Assembly (NCBI GenBank): GCA_018136815.1
Contig: CM030932.1
Span: 5,990,407 to 6,054,406, forward strand
DNA length: 64,000 bases
Source: Isochrysis galbana
Lineage: Eukaryota; Haptophyta; Isochrysidales; Isochrysidaceae
Reading direction: 5' to 3'
Part shown: in pieces, positions 51,417 through 61,167 of the stretch
Position numbering within the stretch: position 1 is the stretch's first letter
Layout of the letters: each line of letters begins with the position of its first letter
Translations under genes and position numbers: made by a program
The notes under the pieces: model-generated
Databases searched by the model: none
What the model was told of the DNA's origin: nothing
What the model saw: the letters and a program-made list of their open reading frames with translations, nothing else

Positions 51417-52949
51417 ATGGACCTGAGCGATCCGACCTGGCAAGAGCTGATGGACGAGTCGGCCGAGCGTTTTGAGCGGCGTATCGGCAAGGCGAAACGG
51501 TTGATCTATCCACGACGATCCCCTGACGACTGGCAGCGCAACGCATACGTCTCCTCGTCTGTGCTTGATGACATTCTCAAAAGCATGGCCGATGACGTGC
51601 CGCGGATTGACAGTAGCAAGGTTACGTGTACCGAATTCATCGAGGAATGGGAGGCGCCGCGCCGACCTGTGGTCATATCCCGGTTGATGGATGAGTGGCC
51701 GGCACGTAAAAACTGGGCACTCTCACGTCTTCTTCGAGAGTATGGGGGTGAGCGCTTCAAAGTGGGAGAGGATGACGACTCTTATGCTGTCTTTGTCAAA
51801 CTCAAGTATTATCTCCGCTACCTCGCTACGAATCGAGACGACTCACCTCTCTACATCTTTGATTCTTCATTCGCCGAACGGCAAGGGACGAGTGCATTGC
51901 GCAAGGATTACATGCTACCTCCATATTTTTCCGACGATTTGTTCAAGTTGGTTGGTGAGCGTAGGCGTCCACCCTACCGTTGGTTTGTTCTCGGACCATC
52001 GCGCTCAGGCTCGTACGTCCATATCGACCCGCTTGGTACTTCCGCTTGGAATGCCCTTCTTCAGGGACGCAAGCTGTGGGCTCTGTTTCCGCCTCACGTG
52101 CCTAAGGAGCTCTTGCAGCCTAAGGGGTGTGGAGGACGTGAGGCCATTGCATGGTGGGTAAATGTCTTCCCTCGCTTGTGCGGAGCAGAGGATCCGTCTC
52201 ACCGTCCACTCACCATCATACAGGAGGCCGGTGAGACTGTGTTTGTGCCCGGAGGCTGGTGGCACTGCGTGTTAAATGCGGAAACAACAGTCGCCGTGAC
52301 TCAAAACTTTTGCTCTCGTACTAACTTTGATGCGGTGTGGCTCAAGACAAGGAAGTCACGTCCAAAGATGTCAAAACGACTCGTGGAGCAGCTTCGAGTG
52401 GTCGAGCCCGCGCTCTATCAGAGAACAGTTGCCCTTGCCGAGGTCCCTGCCTCAACTGGAGATTCCTCATCCTCATCCTCATCTTCCTCATCTTCTTCCG
52501 ATGCGGACTCCAACTCGGAGGAAGAAGGGGCAGTATGGCCATCAAGGAGTCCATCACAAGCAAAGTATACCTCAATTCCACATTCCATTCAATCTAGCCA
52601 GCGGTGTGACCTGTTGTCTCAAGATGTTGCTAAGACGGACAGTGAAGAATGTTGGCGCGATGTGGCCAGACGGCACGTTGAAGCTGAGATGCCTAGCCGG
52701 ATTCATTCCAACGTCCACACAGCTGATAGTGAGGTAGCACTTGGCATCAAGCATTCCCGCTCGGTGGGGGGCGAAGCCGTTGAACCAGAGGCAAAGCGTG
52801 TCTCGGCACCGATCTCTCCTTTCGTAGCGACCCCAAGCTCAGACCCAGGAGGTCACAAAGGCCAATCGTCAACGATTGCCCATGGGGTGCAGTTATGCGG
52901 CCAATTGCCGTTGAGAGCTATCTTTGGTCCATGCACAAAAAGCGCTTGA
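51417..52949 (+). CDS. JMJD6: JMJD6-type JmjC oxygenase with C-terminal poly-Ser
   Basis: Fe(II)/2-oxoglutarate dioxygenase. JMJD6 hydroxylates lysines of splicing factors and histones in the nucleus; arginine demethylation is also reported. A 510-aa single exon. The JmjC core is clear: PYRWFVLGPSRSGSYVHIDP with the metal ligands His and Asp in HID, then LGTSAWNALLQG. The third ligand His lies in GETVFVPGGWWHCVLN, followed by TQNFCSRTNFDAVW. The N terminus (DDWQRNAYVSSS and EAPRRPVVIS) also matches the family. A Ser run (from TCA/TCC repeats, about 52465-52500) lies after the core, as in human JMJD6. The C-terminal 150 residues are not conserved and the protein is about 100 aa longer than the human form. 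The start lies just after module P1. Confidence 0.93.
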   Translation: MDLSDPTWQELMDESAERFERRIGKAKRLIYPRRSPDDWQRNAYVSSSVLDDILKSMADDVPRIDSSKVTCTEFIEEWEAPRRPVVISRLMDEWPARKNWALSRLLREYGGERFKVGEDDDSYAVFVKLKYYLRYLATNRDDSPLYIFDSSFAERQGTSALRKDYMLPPYFSDDLFKLVGERRRPPYRWFVLGPSRSGSYVHIDPLGTSAWNALLQGRKLWALFPPHVPKELLQPKGCGGREAIAWWVNVFPRLCGAEDPSHRPLTIIQEAGETVFVPGGWWHCVLNAETTVAVTQNFCSRTNFDAVWLKTRKSRPKMSKRLVEQLRVVEPALYQRTVALAEVPASTGDSSSSSSSSSSSSDADSNSEEEGAVWPSRSPSQAKYTSIPHSIQSSQRCDLLSQDVAKTDSEECWRDVARRHVEAEMPSRIHSNVHTADSEVALGIKHSRSVGGEAVEPEAKRVSAPISPFVATPSSDPGGHKGQSSTIAHGVQLCGQLPLRAIFGPCTKSA

Positions 52950-53162
52950 CGTTTCCTTCGATTGAAATGATTTGGCTTCAGCACAATTTGCGCTTCGAAA
53001 CAGCCACATGCCGAGCTGTTTGTCGCAACGCTACTTGCGTTCAAAGTGAGCTTGCTGGCAGCAGAGGCCAGATGCTGTGGAATATGCTTTGCGAAACAAT
53101 GCTCTAAAAAGGAAATAGGATTACTCGAGCGGCGAGCGGCCGCGCCCCAGATCGCGCAAGGG
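52950..53162. other. 3' flank of JMJD6
   Basis: No gene was recognised. A short open frame here overlaps the JMJD6 end in another frame and looks spurious. Confidence 0.4.
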
Positions 53163-53290
53163 TAGCCCGGTCACTCACTATGTCACTTTGGGGTAGCGAA
53201 GGGCACTAGCTGCAATTGGTAAATAGCAACTAAGTTTACACTTAGTTCGCCATGGGGAGGCGCCTGGTGCCCTCCCCATCGGGCCCTAAT
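53163..53290 (+). repeat. Solo transposon terminus followed by a LINE-leader motif
   Basis: TAGCCCGGTCACTCACTA with GCGAAGGGCA downstream matches the right end of the 985-bp element in reverse complement (26270-26292). At 53230 the LINE-leader palindrome (AACTAAGTTTACACTTAGTT) and GGGGAGGCGCC follow. Confidence 0.65.
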
Positions 53291-53640
53291 GCCCAGAAGG
53301 TGCAACGTCAACCTGAGGTCTATTCTTTTTTATCATTCTCATCCCCAACCTCCCGTTCGCCATCGATTGTCGATAGTCTCCCATTCGCCCCTCGCTGTTC
53401 GCATCGATGGTCCAAACCCATATCAAACGCGGTACCTCCGGCCCCCGGCCCCTCCCCCTCCGCTCCCTGCGGCCCCCCTCCGCCCCCTTCGGCGCCCGCT
53501 ACGCCCCTACCCCTACGGCCTACGGCCCCTAGCCCTACGGCCCCTGCTTGCGACCCTTCCGGCTGCTCCGGTCCCTCCGCCCCCTACGCCCTTCTCTCGG
53601 CCCCTTCCGGCCTCCCGACTCTGGGTCGGCTCTTTAATAA
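53291..53640. repeat. C-rich low-complexity tract with CCCCTACGGCC-like units
   Basis: From 53425 to 53620 the sequence is dominated by CCCCT/CGGCC words, with CCTACGGCCCCT variants repeating at 53510-53545. All six frames translate into Pro-rich nonsense. Confidence 0.6.
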
Positions 53641-53825
53641 TGAATAAAAAATAAAATAACTGAGCGTTAGTACCACTACTCCCACTAGCCCTAGCCCGGT
53701 ACTATCACGACATCCCTCAGCGCACCTGCCCATACGTACGCCTTGACGTGCGCTGATGCCACAGATACATACACCTATGCACCCCTTCGAACCCCCCCTC
53801 GCAGACGCCCGGCTCCCATTATATC
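53641..53825 (-). repeat. Repeat family F, inverted copy
   Basis: Reverse complement of 7600-7785: GCGCACCTGCCCATACGTAC, ATACATACACCTATGCACCC and GCCCGGCTCCCATT occur in order. Confidence 0.65.
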
Positions 53826-53989
53826 TCCCCATCATCCATCATCTGATGGAACCTCCTGTGCCGCCGGGGACAGTACGGTGGCGGGGGTTTGGAGTGAGCA
53901 TTTGGCTGATGGTAGATTGATGCGAGCGTGGATGTGCCCTCTGGTTCACCCTCTTGAGGAGTCCAGGGATGTCAAGCCGTGGTGTGAGA

Positions 53990-54695
53990 TGATGTGCCAG
54001 CTTCTTAGTACGATACGTTGTCTGTTGAGGTGTAAGGTTTGTTTGTGCGCCCATCGTGGCCACCCGGTCTCGGGTCGCGCCGCCGAGGCGGGCTCTGGGC
54101 GAGCTCTCTCGACCGCCATCGCCCCATGCTCGTGTGAGCGGTGTCCCCGCCGGTGCCATGCCTCCCTCCAGTCCCAGTGCTCCCTGTGCTCAGCCCTCCT
54201 TGAGCACGGTCGCCCTTGGAGGGCCCCATCCCATGCCTCAACAATTCTCTACATCACAAGCCACAGCCACAGCCACAGCCACTCCACTCACTCAGCCACA
54301 CGCTCACTTGTCACTTGCTCGGCCTCTTCGGGTGGACGCGGTCGCTTCATTCACCAGCAACTGCTCCATTGGCACTCACTGGTGGGGCGCCCTCGGCGGG
54401 GTGCCCGAAGGAGAGGAGGGCGGAGCGCCGGCGCGCTCCATGGTCCATGGCCATGGCCATGGCGACCAAGACCAAGTATAAACTTAGTTGCAACGCTATT
54501 AGTTGTGATCCTCGAAAAATAAAGGATTGCGCCTCGAGATACCTGCCACAAGGGTCCTCGTAGGCGCCTTGAGTCTCTCCCTCCTGTCGCCAGCCGGTGG
54601 GGACTAGGGTAGCGCCGCCCTTGGGGGGTCCTAAGGAGAAGAGAGTCGCGCTGGTGTGCTCCATCGCAACCAACTATTAAGTTGGTTATGATTTG
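53990..54695 (-). repeat. LINE ORF1 5' fragments
   Basis: 53990-54490 carries ORF1-derived sequence similar to 11170-11560 (GGGTCGCGCCGCCGAGGCGG) and the leader AAGTATAAACTTAGTTG at 54474-54490. A second start-like piece ends at 54690, with CTGGTGTGCTCCATCGC and a degenerate leader (CAACTATTAAGTTGG). Frames are broken. At 54726-54760 a degenerate TAGGGCGGTC-family end (TTAGAAGTTAAAGGCCCTG) follows. Confidence 0.6.
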
Positions 54696-54957
54696 TGTGC
54701 TTTCGAAAACAGGCAGAAAATGCAGCCCCCTCTTTAGAAGTTAAAGGCCCTGTTTGAGCGATGGGCACACATGAATTCAAAATGAGAGCCCATGTGCCCA
54801 TATCACCCAAGGATGCGAAACCAGCGGCATCACAGTTCAAGGCGCGGAGCATGCGTCAAATCTATTATGAATTGTTGAAGAAGTAACTTCGCATCAGCCC
54901 ATCTGCTGCAAAGATCAGGGCACAGCTGCCGCTGCATCCAACCCAATTGGCAACGAT

Positions 54958-55708
54958 CTAAGCCTTAATGGCATACCGCCGCTTCGGAAAGTGTTTATCC
55001 TTCTTCATCTGCTTGATAGTCTTGATGCCCTTCTCCTTCTTCGTGAGTGCCCTGCGGATGGCGCGCGTCTTCTTGACGCGCAAGTCAAGTGGGATGAGGT
55101 CCTTGTCCTACAATGTGAAAGAGAACACAGGCGTCAGTAGAGAGAACACAAGTGCCAGTAAGTCCAGCCGTCATAACCACTTGCACCTTTGCCGTGAACA
55201 CATCCCGCATACTACTTGTCTTCCCTCTTTTTTTCCACCTCGGTAGTCTGCACTCGCCACACAGGTGTGGAAGCGTGGCCACTCACCTTGTAGAAGAGGC
55301 GAAGCTGGTCCTTCTTCGCCTGATTCATCACAGTCAAAACACGTGCAATCGATTTGCGGACAAGCTTACTGCATGACACCAGGTTGAGGGGGGGAGCCTC
55401 AGCACCACATCAAAACAAACATGGTATCCGGGTCGCCAGGTTCACGCTTTTCATTCCTTCTACTTTCTTGGAATAATGTCTGGCGCTCGAGCCAGCACCA
55501 CGTCCCTCATGCGATTTCTCTTCTAACATGAATTCACACAGCGTGAGAGCATCATGAGGGCAAGCCCACACATTTTTGAAAGCTTGGACGCAGCGCCGCC
55601 GGTGACCTTGGCCACACGCAGAGAAGCGAGCTCGGACTTGAGCTCATCCAGCTGCTTGGTCAGGTCGGCCTTAGTCTTCGTACGCAACTCATGCACCTTC
55701 ACCTTCAT
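54958..55708 (-). CDS. RPL35: 60S ribosomal protein L35 (uL29), 3 exons
   Basis: Component of the large cytosolic ribosomal subunit near the exit tunnel. Exons 55572-55708, 55287-55368 and 54958-55107 are joined by introns of 203 and 179 bp (donors GTGTGG and GTGAGT, acceptors TGCAG and TTGTAG). The 122-aa product has near-universal L35 sequence: the start [20 protein letters not shown], then [16 protein letters not shown] completed across intron 1, then [20 protein letters not shown]. It ends with [20 protein letters not shown] and RRYAIKA. Length equals the human protein within one residue. A CAG just before the first ATG leaves open an upstream intron near the start codon. Ribosomal protein genes need strong promoters; none was identified. 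Confidence 0.97.
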
Positions 55709-56019
55709 GGCTGCAAGCGCAGGCGTCACAGAGGGACTGAGGTCAGCGACACAAGAAGGCAACAAACCCCAGAACGTCAACGCGGCTACGAACCACACGC
55801 CTGTCTGATCTGCCCCGGTCTCGACTTTGCGCCGCGCCGTGCCCTACTCTACTCCACTGAAGTCACGGCGAGACAAGCGGCATGCCTGCAAGCGGACCTG
55901 CGCAGAGCGGAGCGTGGCCGTCGCGTGGGACGCTGGGATTTCTTTTCGACAAAAACAAAACGGTCAAATACCTGCCTTCCACTCCCACTCCCTCCTCCAT
56001 GTACTTGTTACCCCCCAGG
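55709..56019. other. 5' flank of RPL35
   Basis: It probably holds the promoter and 5' UTR of RPL35. No motif was assigned. The palindrome array begins at its far end. Confidence 0.4.
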
Positions 56020-56345
56020 AGCCAACGCCCCCCAGGAGCTCTCGGGGGCCCCCAGGAGCTATCGGGGGGAAATTTTCTCCCGATCGCCAACAGCCCCCCC
56101 CCGATAGCTATCGGGGGACCGCGAAAATCCCCCGAGAGCTATCGGGAGATTTTACGTCCCCCGGAGAGCTATCGCTATCGCGTTTTAAGGTCGGGCCCCA
56201 ATAGCTATCGGGGGCGAAAGGCGGCCCCCGATAGCTATTGGGGGGAAAACGACGGGCGCCAATAACTATTGGGGGAAAACGACGGGCGCCGATAGCTATC
56301 GGGGGGCTGTCCTCGAGCCCCCAGGCGCTATTCCCCCCCGTAAGC
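56020..56345. repeat. Array of about ten GATAGCTATC palindromes with C/G-rich arms
   Basis: Units are centred on AGCTAT, typically CCCCCGATAGCTATCGGGGG or variants such as CAATAGCTATCGGGGG and CCGAGAGCTATCGGGAG. They are spaced about 25-50 bp apart, for example at 56036, 56056, 56104, 56133, 56164, 56203, 56231, 56269 and 56294. Two spacers share AAAACGACGGGCG. Each unit is nearly self-complementary and could form a hairpin with a C/G stem. No spacer diversity, genes or leader like those of bacterial CRISPR is present. Confidence 0.85.
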
Positions 56346-57939
56346 TGTCAGGGTGTCTGTCCCATTTCGCTGCTGGCAGTCACCTCGTTGACGGATCCGA
56401 GGTTACCACTGCCTCAGATGGGAACAGAATGGACGGAAGGGAAGCGGCGAGAGGCGCGGCGGAAGTTGGGGGGTGGCCAATGACGGGCTGGACCACCTCC
56501 TCAACAGAGAAAGGCGGGAGGACGGGCTTGGGCGAGGGCGAGCGCGACGACGGAGCGGACATAGCTGGGCGGATCGGGATGGATAGGCTGAGGCTGAGGG
56601 CTTGGTGAGGTTTGGTATTGAGGTAGTGTTGAGAACGAGGGACGAGAACGGGAACGAGAACGAGAACGAGAGCGACGAACGAAGAACGACAGACGACAGA
56701 CGGCTAGGGGCCGATGGACCGACGAGATGACACTACACTCACGTCAACACTCTCCACACTAACGTATCCCTATCACGGGCCAGAGCACACGCATTCCCAC
56801 CCATTTATTTCCCTCCGACACTACCGCCGCTGGATAGTTCTCCCACCAGATGCCCCTCCTCCGCTCAGGTTATCATGAGGGGGGACGGAGTGAGGGAGGG
56901 AGCCGGAAAGAGGCCCGTGGCCAGGCGGACACGCACGACAAAAACGAAAGATCAAAAGGCCTGCCCGGACCCCACACTCCGAACCAGGCCTCAGGTAGCG
57001 CACCGAGGCCGGACCCCGGAAACCGAAGAAAAAGGAAAGAAGGGGGGCAGGGGAAGAGGTGAAGGGAGGGAAGATAAGGGCGTTGATAGCAGCGAAGGGG
57101 AGTCCCATAATTTGTCAGAGCAAGGCTGATCTCACTCTTGGAGATTGCCTGCGAGGGCGCGCCGGCAGCTAGCGCGGAACGCGGTTCTTGTGGGGAGCTC
57201 ATGGAGCTTTCCTCGGGGTTGACTACGGGCATGGTGATCGACGCACGACGCACGACGCACGCACGGAGCACGGTGGGCGCGGAAGTGCGGAAGGAGGCTT
57301 GTGGGAGGTGGTGGCAGGCGACTGGGGGTGGCTCAGGCGCGTGCTTGACTTGTATTGACTCGTTGACTCGGGGTATAGACTCGGGAACTCGGGGGGACTC
57401 GCTTGGGAACACGGTGGGACTCGACGAAGTTGCTACAAAAATCACTCACAAGAAACCAAAAACCAAAGTCCTTGGGCTCAGAAAACTAACGTAAACACTC
57501 CGGAATCATACGATAAACAAACCCCTCCCCGCGCGGCGAAGGCTGAAGTCGCGATCGCTCGTCATGCGCGAAGATATACGGAAAGAGAGCGCATAACTAC
57601 GCCACCGAAGGGTTCGAACTATCGTTAAAGTGGAACTCGTCCGCTGAAGCCAACGCGGAGGGTCGAGGAGAGATCCAAACTCGCGCGGGGGGAGAAGGCG
57701 ATGTGCGGAGAGACCTTCTAGACAAGCGACGAGCAAGGGGCGACGAAACAAGACGCGAGGCGCGAGGCGCGTGCCATTCGTTCTTCCTTTCTTTCATCGA
57801 AACCGCGACGAAACTAACATTAAACGTCGGTGCCCCCTCCGCGAGGATCGCGAAGAAGAACGGACGAGATGGAGGCAATCATCGAAGGAACCGCGAGAGG
57901 AATCGAAGCGAGGGGGGGAACAACGACGGCCGGAGGAAA
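56346..57939. other. Long interval without recognised genes; contains a diverged G-rich repeat
   Basis: GAACGAGAACGAGA low complexity lies at 56640-56680. The part 57010-57110 (GAAACCGAAGAAAAAGGAAA, GGGAGGGAAGATAAGGGCGT) resembles 58570-58680. ACGCACGAC repeats occur at 57240-57260, GACTCG repeats at 57340-57420. Open frames on both strands lack motifs or family similarity. Confidence 0.4.
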
Positions 57940-58130
57940 CGAACCGCGCGCGGGGGAGAAGAGAACCTCGCGCGGGGGGGGGATTAATATAACGGCCGGA
58001 GGCGACGGACGGCACGCCGAGGGAAAGAACCTGCCGCGGGGGGGGGCGAGGGACCGAGGGCACGGCGGGGCAGCGTGGGAGGGCGCGAGGCCGATCTCGG
58101 AGCGAGATCGCGTCCTTTCCCTCGCGGAGC
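57940..58130 (+). repeat. Repeat family G, second copy
   Basis: Colinear with 17985-18145: ACGGCCGGAGGCGAC, GGCACGC, AAAGAACCT, CGCGGGGG, GTGGGAGGGCGCGAGGCCG. A duplicated inner part (GAACCGCGCGCGGGGGAG at 57941 and CTCGCGCGGGGG at 57969) precedes it. Confidence 0.6.
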
Positions 58131-58529
58131 GCGGAGAGACCCCCCACGAGATATCTTGGGACCGGAGAATGTTTTGGACGAATCTTCTTGCCGTCGGCCG
58201 AGGAGAGGCGGACGGAGAGAGAGAGAGAGAGAGAGTCTCGCAGAGCGACTGCAGAACGAGAAGTCGAAGTCATGCCGGTTTATTACCTTAAACGAGCCAA
58301 CAATTATAGTAACAGCAAAAACAAAATTCGAATCGCAAATTTCGAGACCAAAACCTGCAAACCTGGACTTGAGACCATGGGGAATCCGAATCTGTGTGTC
58401 TTGTGCGTCAGTGGCAACACGGGGAACTGTTCAATTGTAATTGTGAGCGCGCACCTTACACGAATATTCATGCCTACAGCCTTCAGATGGGCAGGAATAC
58501 AACATAATTAGTAGGTGTGTAGCCCGTAG
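58131..58529. other. Unassigned interval
   Basis: An AT-richer stretch (58275-58450) with a plus-strand frame of about 70 codons and no recognised motif. A GA microsatellite lies at 58218-58234. Confidence 0.35.
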
Positions 58530-58734
58530 CCCAGAATCTTCAGATGTTTTTTTACCTGGGGGCCGCAACCCCAAAACCAAAGAAAAGGGAAAGAGGGGGG
58601 GGGGGGGGGGGGAGGGGGTAAGTAAGGGGTAGGAGGGCGAAGGGAAGGGAAATAAGGGTGTTGGCGAACGTGGGGTAGTGGATACCAGTCTGGCGATAGG
58701 TGTTAGCCCTGAATCTTCAGATTTTTTTTTCAAA
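58530..58734. repeat. Segment bounded by two TAGCCC-GAATCTTCAGAT motifs
   Basis: TAGCCCAGAATCTTCAGATG plus a T run lies at 58526-58553, and TAGCCCTGAATCTTCAGATT plus a T run at 58703-58731, in the same orientation. GAATCTTCAGATG with a broken T run is also present at 10467-10489, at the LINE inversion point. Between the two lies a G run and sequence related to 57010-57110. Confidence 0.6.
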
Positions 58735-58988
58735 TGCCAAATGCAGCTTAGATATTAAGGAACCGATCCCCCCGCGGGCACGACCGCAAATTCTTTACGG
58801 GTAGAGCGTGAGCGCGCGTGACGGAGGGGGCGAGAGGGGGGTCGAATCGCACCATTTCTTGGCGAAGATTTTCGTGGTGGCAGGTGGCAGGTGGCCCCCC
58901 GTGGACTTTTTTATTGCGCATCGCGCCACTGTCAAAAATGCAGCCCAACCCTTGCTAGTAGTTGAAAAGCCACTGTTTGACCACCCTA
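58735..58988 (-). repeat. Left terminus of the transposase-bearing element, solo copy (reverse)
   Basis: The reverse complement matches 43573-43846: TAGGGTGGTCAAACAGTGGC, GGGTTGGGCTGCAT, GGGGGCCACCTGCC, CGTAAAGAATT and GATCGGTTCCTTAATATC. It stops where the coding part of the other element would begin. Confidence 0.8.
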
Positions 58989-59207
58989 TGAGCACATTTG
59001 AATCAGGCTACAGGCCACAGAAAGGGACATGGCGAGGAGTGCGAAAACAATATTGACACGCCTTTACTACGGCATTCAACTGCGACAGCGATGGCCAGCC
59101 GCGAATGCGCGCTATCTCGCTGAATGCATCGGAAATGGCAACTCTCGCACATGATTGCTCCTAGCTTGTACAAGGTGTAGTGCTCGCAGCCTATATCCCG
59201 CAATCCA
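58989..59207. other. 3' flank of the PUB-PHD gene
   Basis: No gene or repeat was recognised. The open frame across it belongs to another frame of the PHD region. Confidence 0.4.
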
Positions 59208-60287
59208 TCATTTCCGACATGAAGGGCATAGCCATTCGGAATCTTCGTCGTCGTCATGTGGGCGCATTGTCGCTGGGAGGCAGCCCGTGTGATATGCCAG
59301 CGGACACCCATCACAGCATACAAGTAGACCACGCGCTCCGCACGTACCGCAGGTGTCCAAATTTCCGTCCTCCGCAACTACATTCTCCACACCATCAGAA
59401 TCATTGCTAGTGCTTGGTTGCCCATTCATTGGTTGCTCATTATTTTCGCGTGCATCAATGTCATCAGACCAACCAATGATCGCACCATGCTCACGCAGTG
59501 TTTCTAGCCATCTCTCTGCGCATGCTGCCGCCTTGACATCCCGCATAGAACTTGCGACTGCCACAGCATCTTTGGCAGTTGCTGCAAGTCGGTCGTATAC
59601 TTTCAAAGAGAGGTCCCCAAGACCATCTCCAGATGCACTTACGATAGCACGAAAGTAGGAATCTATGCTATCAGCATTGTATTCGGAGAGCTCAACAACA
59701 GCTTCATCAACTATTCGTGCAGTCGAGTGCTCTATCATATGCTGATGCGTGGCCGACGACCCTGCTGTGGAGGTGCCTTCAGAGCCCACTAATGGCTCAA
59801 CATCTCGTGTGTCATTTGTGATTCGAAGTTTGCCCTCGGCTCGTCCCAACGGAAGCGATTCAGGTATTGTTGTGCGCTTAGTAGCAGGAATTGCAGCCAA
59901 CCCGTCAAGTGAAGCAGCTGCCTCGATGGCAGCCGCAATGAGCACGACTGCTTGTGCAAGGATGGGCACATTCGCAACTGGGAGCGCCAGATGTGTTAGA
60001 GTTCCACTTGTTTCCTCCCCGTCGAATGCGTCCTCGAAGCCAACGGCCCTAAGAATTGCCACGCCGGCTGCAAAGCGACCAAGCCGCCTGCGAAAGGAAG
60101 AGTTCAGCAGACGAATTGTCCTGTAGCGTGGCTCCTCTGGGTGCTCCAGGACGTTAGAGATTATAGTCGAAAGCGTAGACAACGCGGTGAAAAAGCTCTG
60201 AGAGTCACCCGCTTCTTGGTGCAAGCGACGAATGTGACCGAGCATCTGATCGGCTTCAAAGGCATCCTCATGCGATCGCTTTGACAT
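59208..60287 (-). CDS. Protein with N-terminal PUB domain and C-terminal PHD finger
   Basis: A 359-aa single-exon protein. Residues about 28-90 match the PUB fold, which binds the C-terminal tail of p97/CDC48 in PNGase, UBXD1 and HOIP: LSTIISNVLEHPEEPRYRTI, then RLLNSSFRRRL and AVGFED. The middle is Ala/Ser/Asp-rich and mostly helical without known domains. Residues about 314-359 are a PHD zinc finger of C4HC3 type (CGTCGARGLLVCCDGCPLAY, HTGCL, WLCPSC), which typically reads histone H3 tails. It ends right after the last zinc ligands. I chose the ATG at 60287; the longer frame begins at a TTG. The combination suggests a chromatin protein that recruits the p97 segregase, but this is inference. 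Confidence 0.85.
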   Translation of the reverse strand: MSKRSHEDAFEADQMLGHIRRLHQEAGDSQSFFTALSTLSTIISNVLEHPEEPRYRTIRLLNSSFRRRLGRFAAGVAILRAVGFEDAFDGEETSGTLTHLALPVANVPILAQAVVLIAAAIEAAASLDGLAAIPATKRTTIPESLPLGRAEGKLRITNDTRDVEPLVGSEGTSTAGSSATHQHMIEHSTARIVDEAVVELSEYNADSIDSYFRAIVSASGDGLGDLSLKVYDRLAATAKDAVAVASSMRDVKAAACAERWLETLREHGAIIGWSDDIDARENNEQPMNGQPSTSNDSDGVENVVAEDGNLDTCGTCGARGLLVCCDGCPLAYHTGCLPATMRPHDDDEDSEWLCPSCRK

Positions 60288-61167
60288 GCTGGTCACGCGG
60301 TTCAACCCGAGCCACGCGCGGCGCTGTCACCCCCCGGCCTCGGCCTCGGGCGCGAGATTGGCGGGAAAACCAGCAAGATGCCGTTTCTGAAATTCACAGT
60401 AGAGGCTAGAGCTTCTCATTCAACAACATTTTTTATAAACCACTATAACAGAGCTGGAAGGTGCTAGGGGGCTCATAGAGGCATCAGGGGCATGGTCCAC
60501 ACACACCCTACGCCGAGCAAAAGAGAAATCGCCAATTCTTGACCACCCGCAAGAGCCGTGCTCGAATCGCGCGCACATGCCTCACGGCAGCGAGCTCCTC
60601 TTCCAGCACACTCACTCCGAGACATCGGTCGGGATCGGGGACACCGGACTCGACCTCTTCCGCGGCCTCTTGTCCGTGCTGAGCGTTGGAGCCCGCCTCA
60701 CCTTCATAGACACTGCTCCTGCGAGCCGCCACACACCCCCTAACCTTGCGCAACCCGCGCTAGCTTCGGTCCACAGTTCGGACAACGCTTCCATCCCGAG
60801 CATGTATGTGTATGTGCACGGGACAACGCCGCAGTTGCACGCGAACTCACACTCACACGTCGAAAATGCGGCCGCGGGAGCCCGGGGGCGCGCTCTGTAT
60901 CGTCGTGAGCACGTTCCACTCTGGCCTTCTTCTTCTGTTGCACCAAGGCCGCAGCCTCCAGCTCTTCCTTATCCTTCTTCTCTTCTTCTCCTTCTCGGCC
61001 CGCAAGTCGCGCTTACTTAGTTAGTGTTAGTGACAGAGCCCGATAGCTCGAACGAAGAGACGTGCGCGCTTCCGCGGCCCGACAGCATCTCCTGCACCTG
61101 CGAGTGGTGATCCCACGCGGCCTTGTCGCTGGAAGGGTCGTGGGACAGCGCCTGACGCACCTTACCC
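60288..61167. other. Intergenic interval without recognised genes
   Basis: It may hold the promoter of the PUB-PHD gene (60288-60470). Open frames on both strands (60508-61020) have no recognisable motif. An AGAAGAAG-rich tract occurs on the minus strand at 60925-61000. Confidence 0.35.

Noticed and set aside
53252-53654. Pro-rich proteins of about 120-130 aa
   Set aside because: CCCCTACGGCC-type low-complexity sequence is translated similarly in several frames, and there is no conserved domain.
56020-56345. CRISPR-like array of repeats and spacers
   Set aside because: The spacers are short, partly shared (AAAACGACGGGCG) and uneven, the repeats vary, and the host is a eukaryote with spliced genes. 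No cas genes are present.
57595-57640. Possible tRNA T-arm (GGGTTCGAACT)
   Set aside because: The flanking bases do not pair into a T stem and no acceptor or anticodon arm could be folded on either strand.
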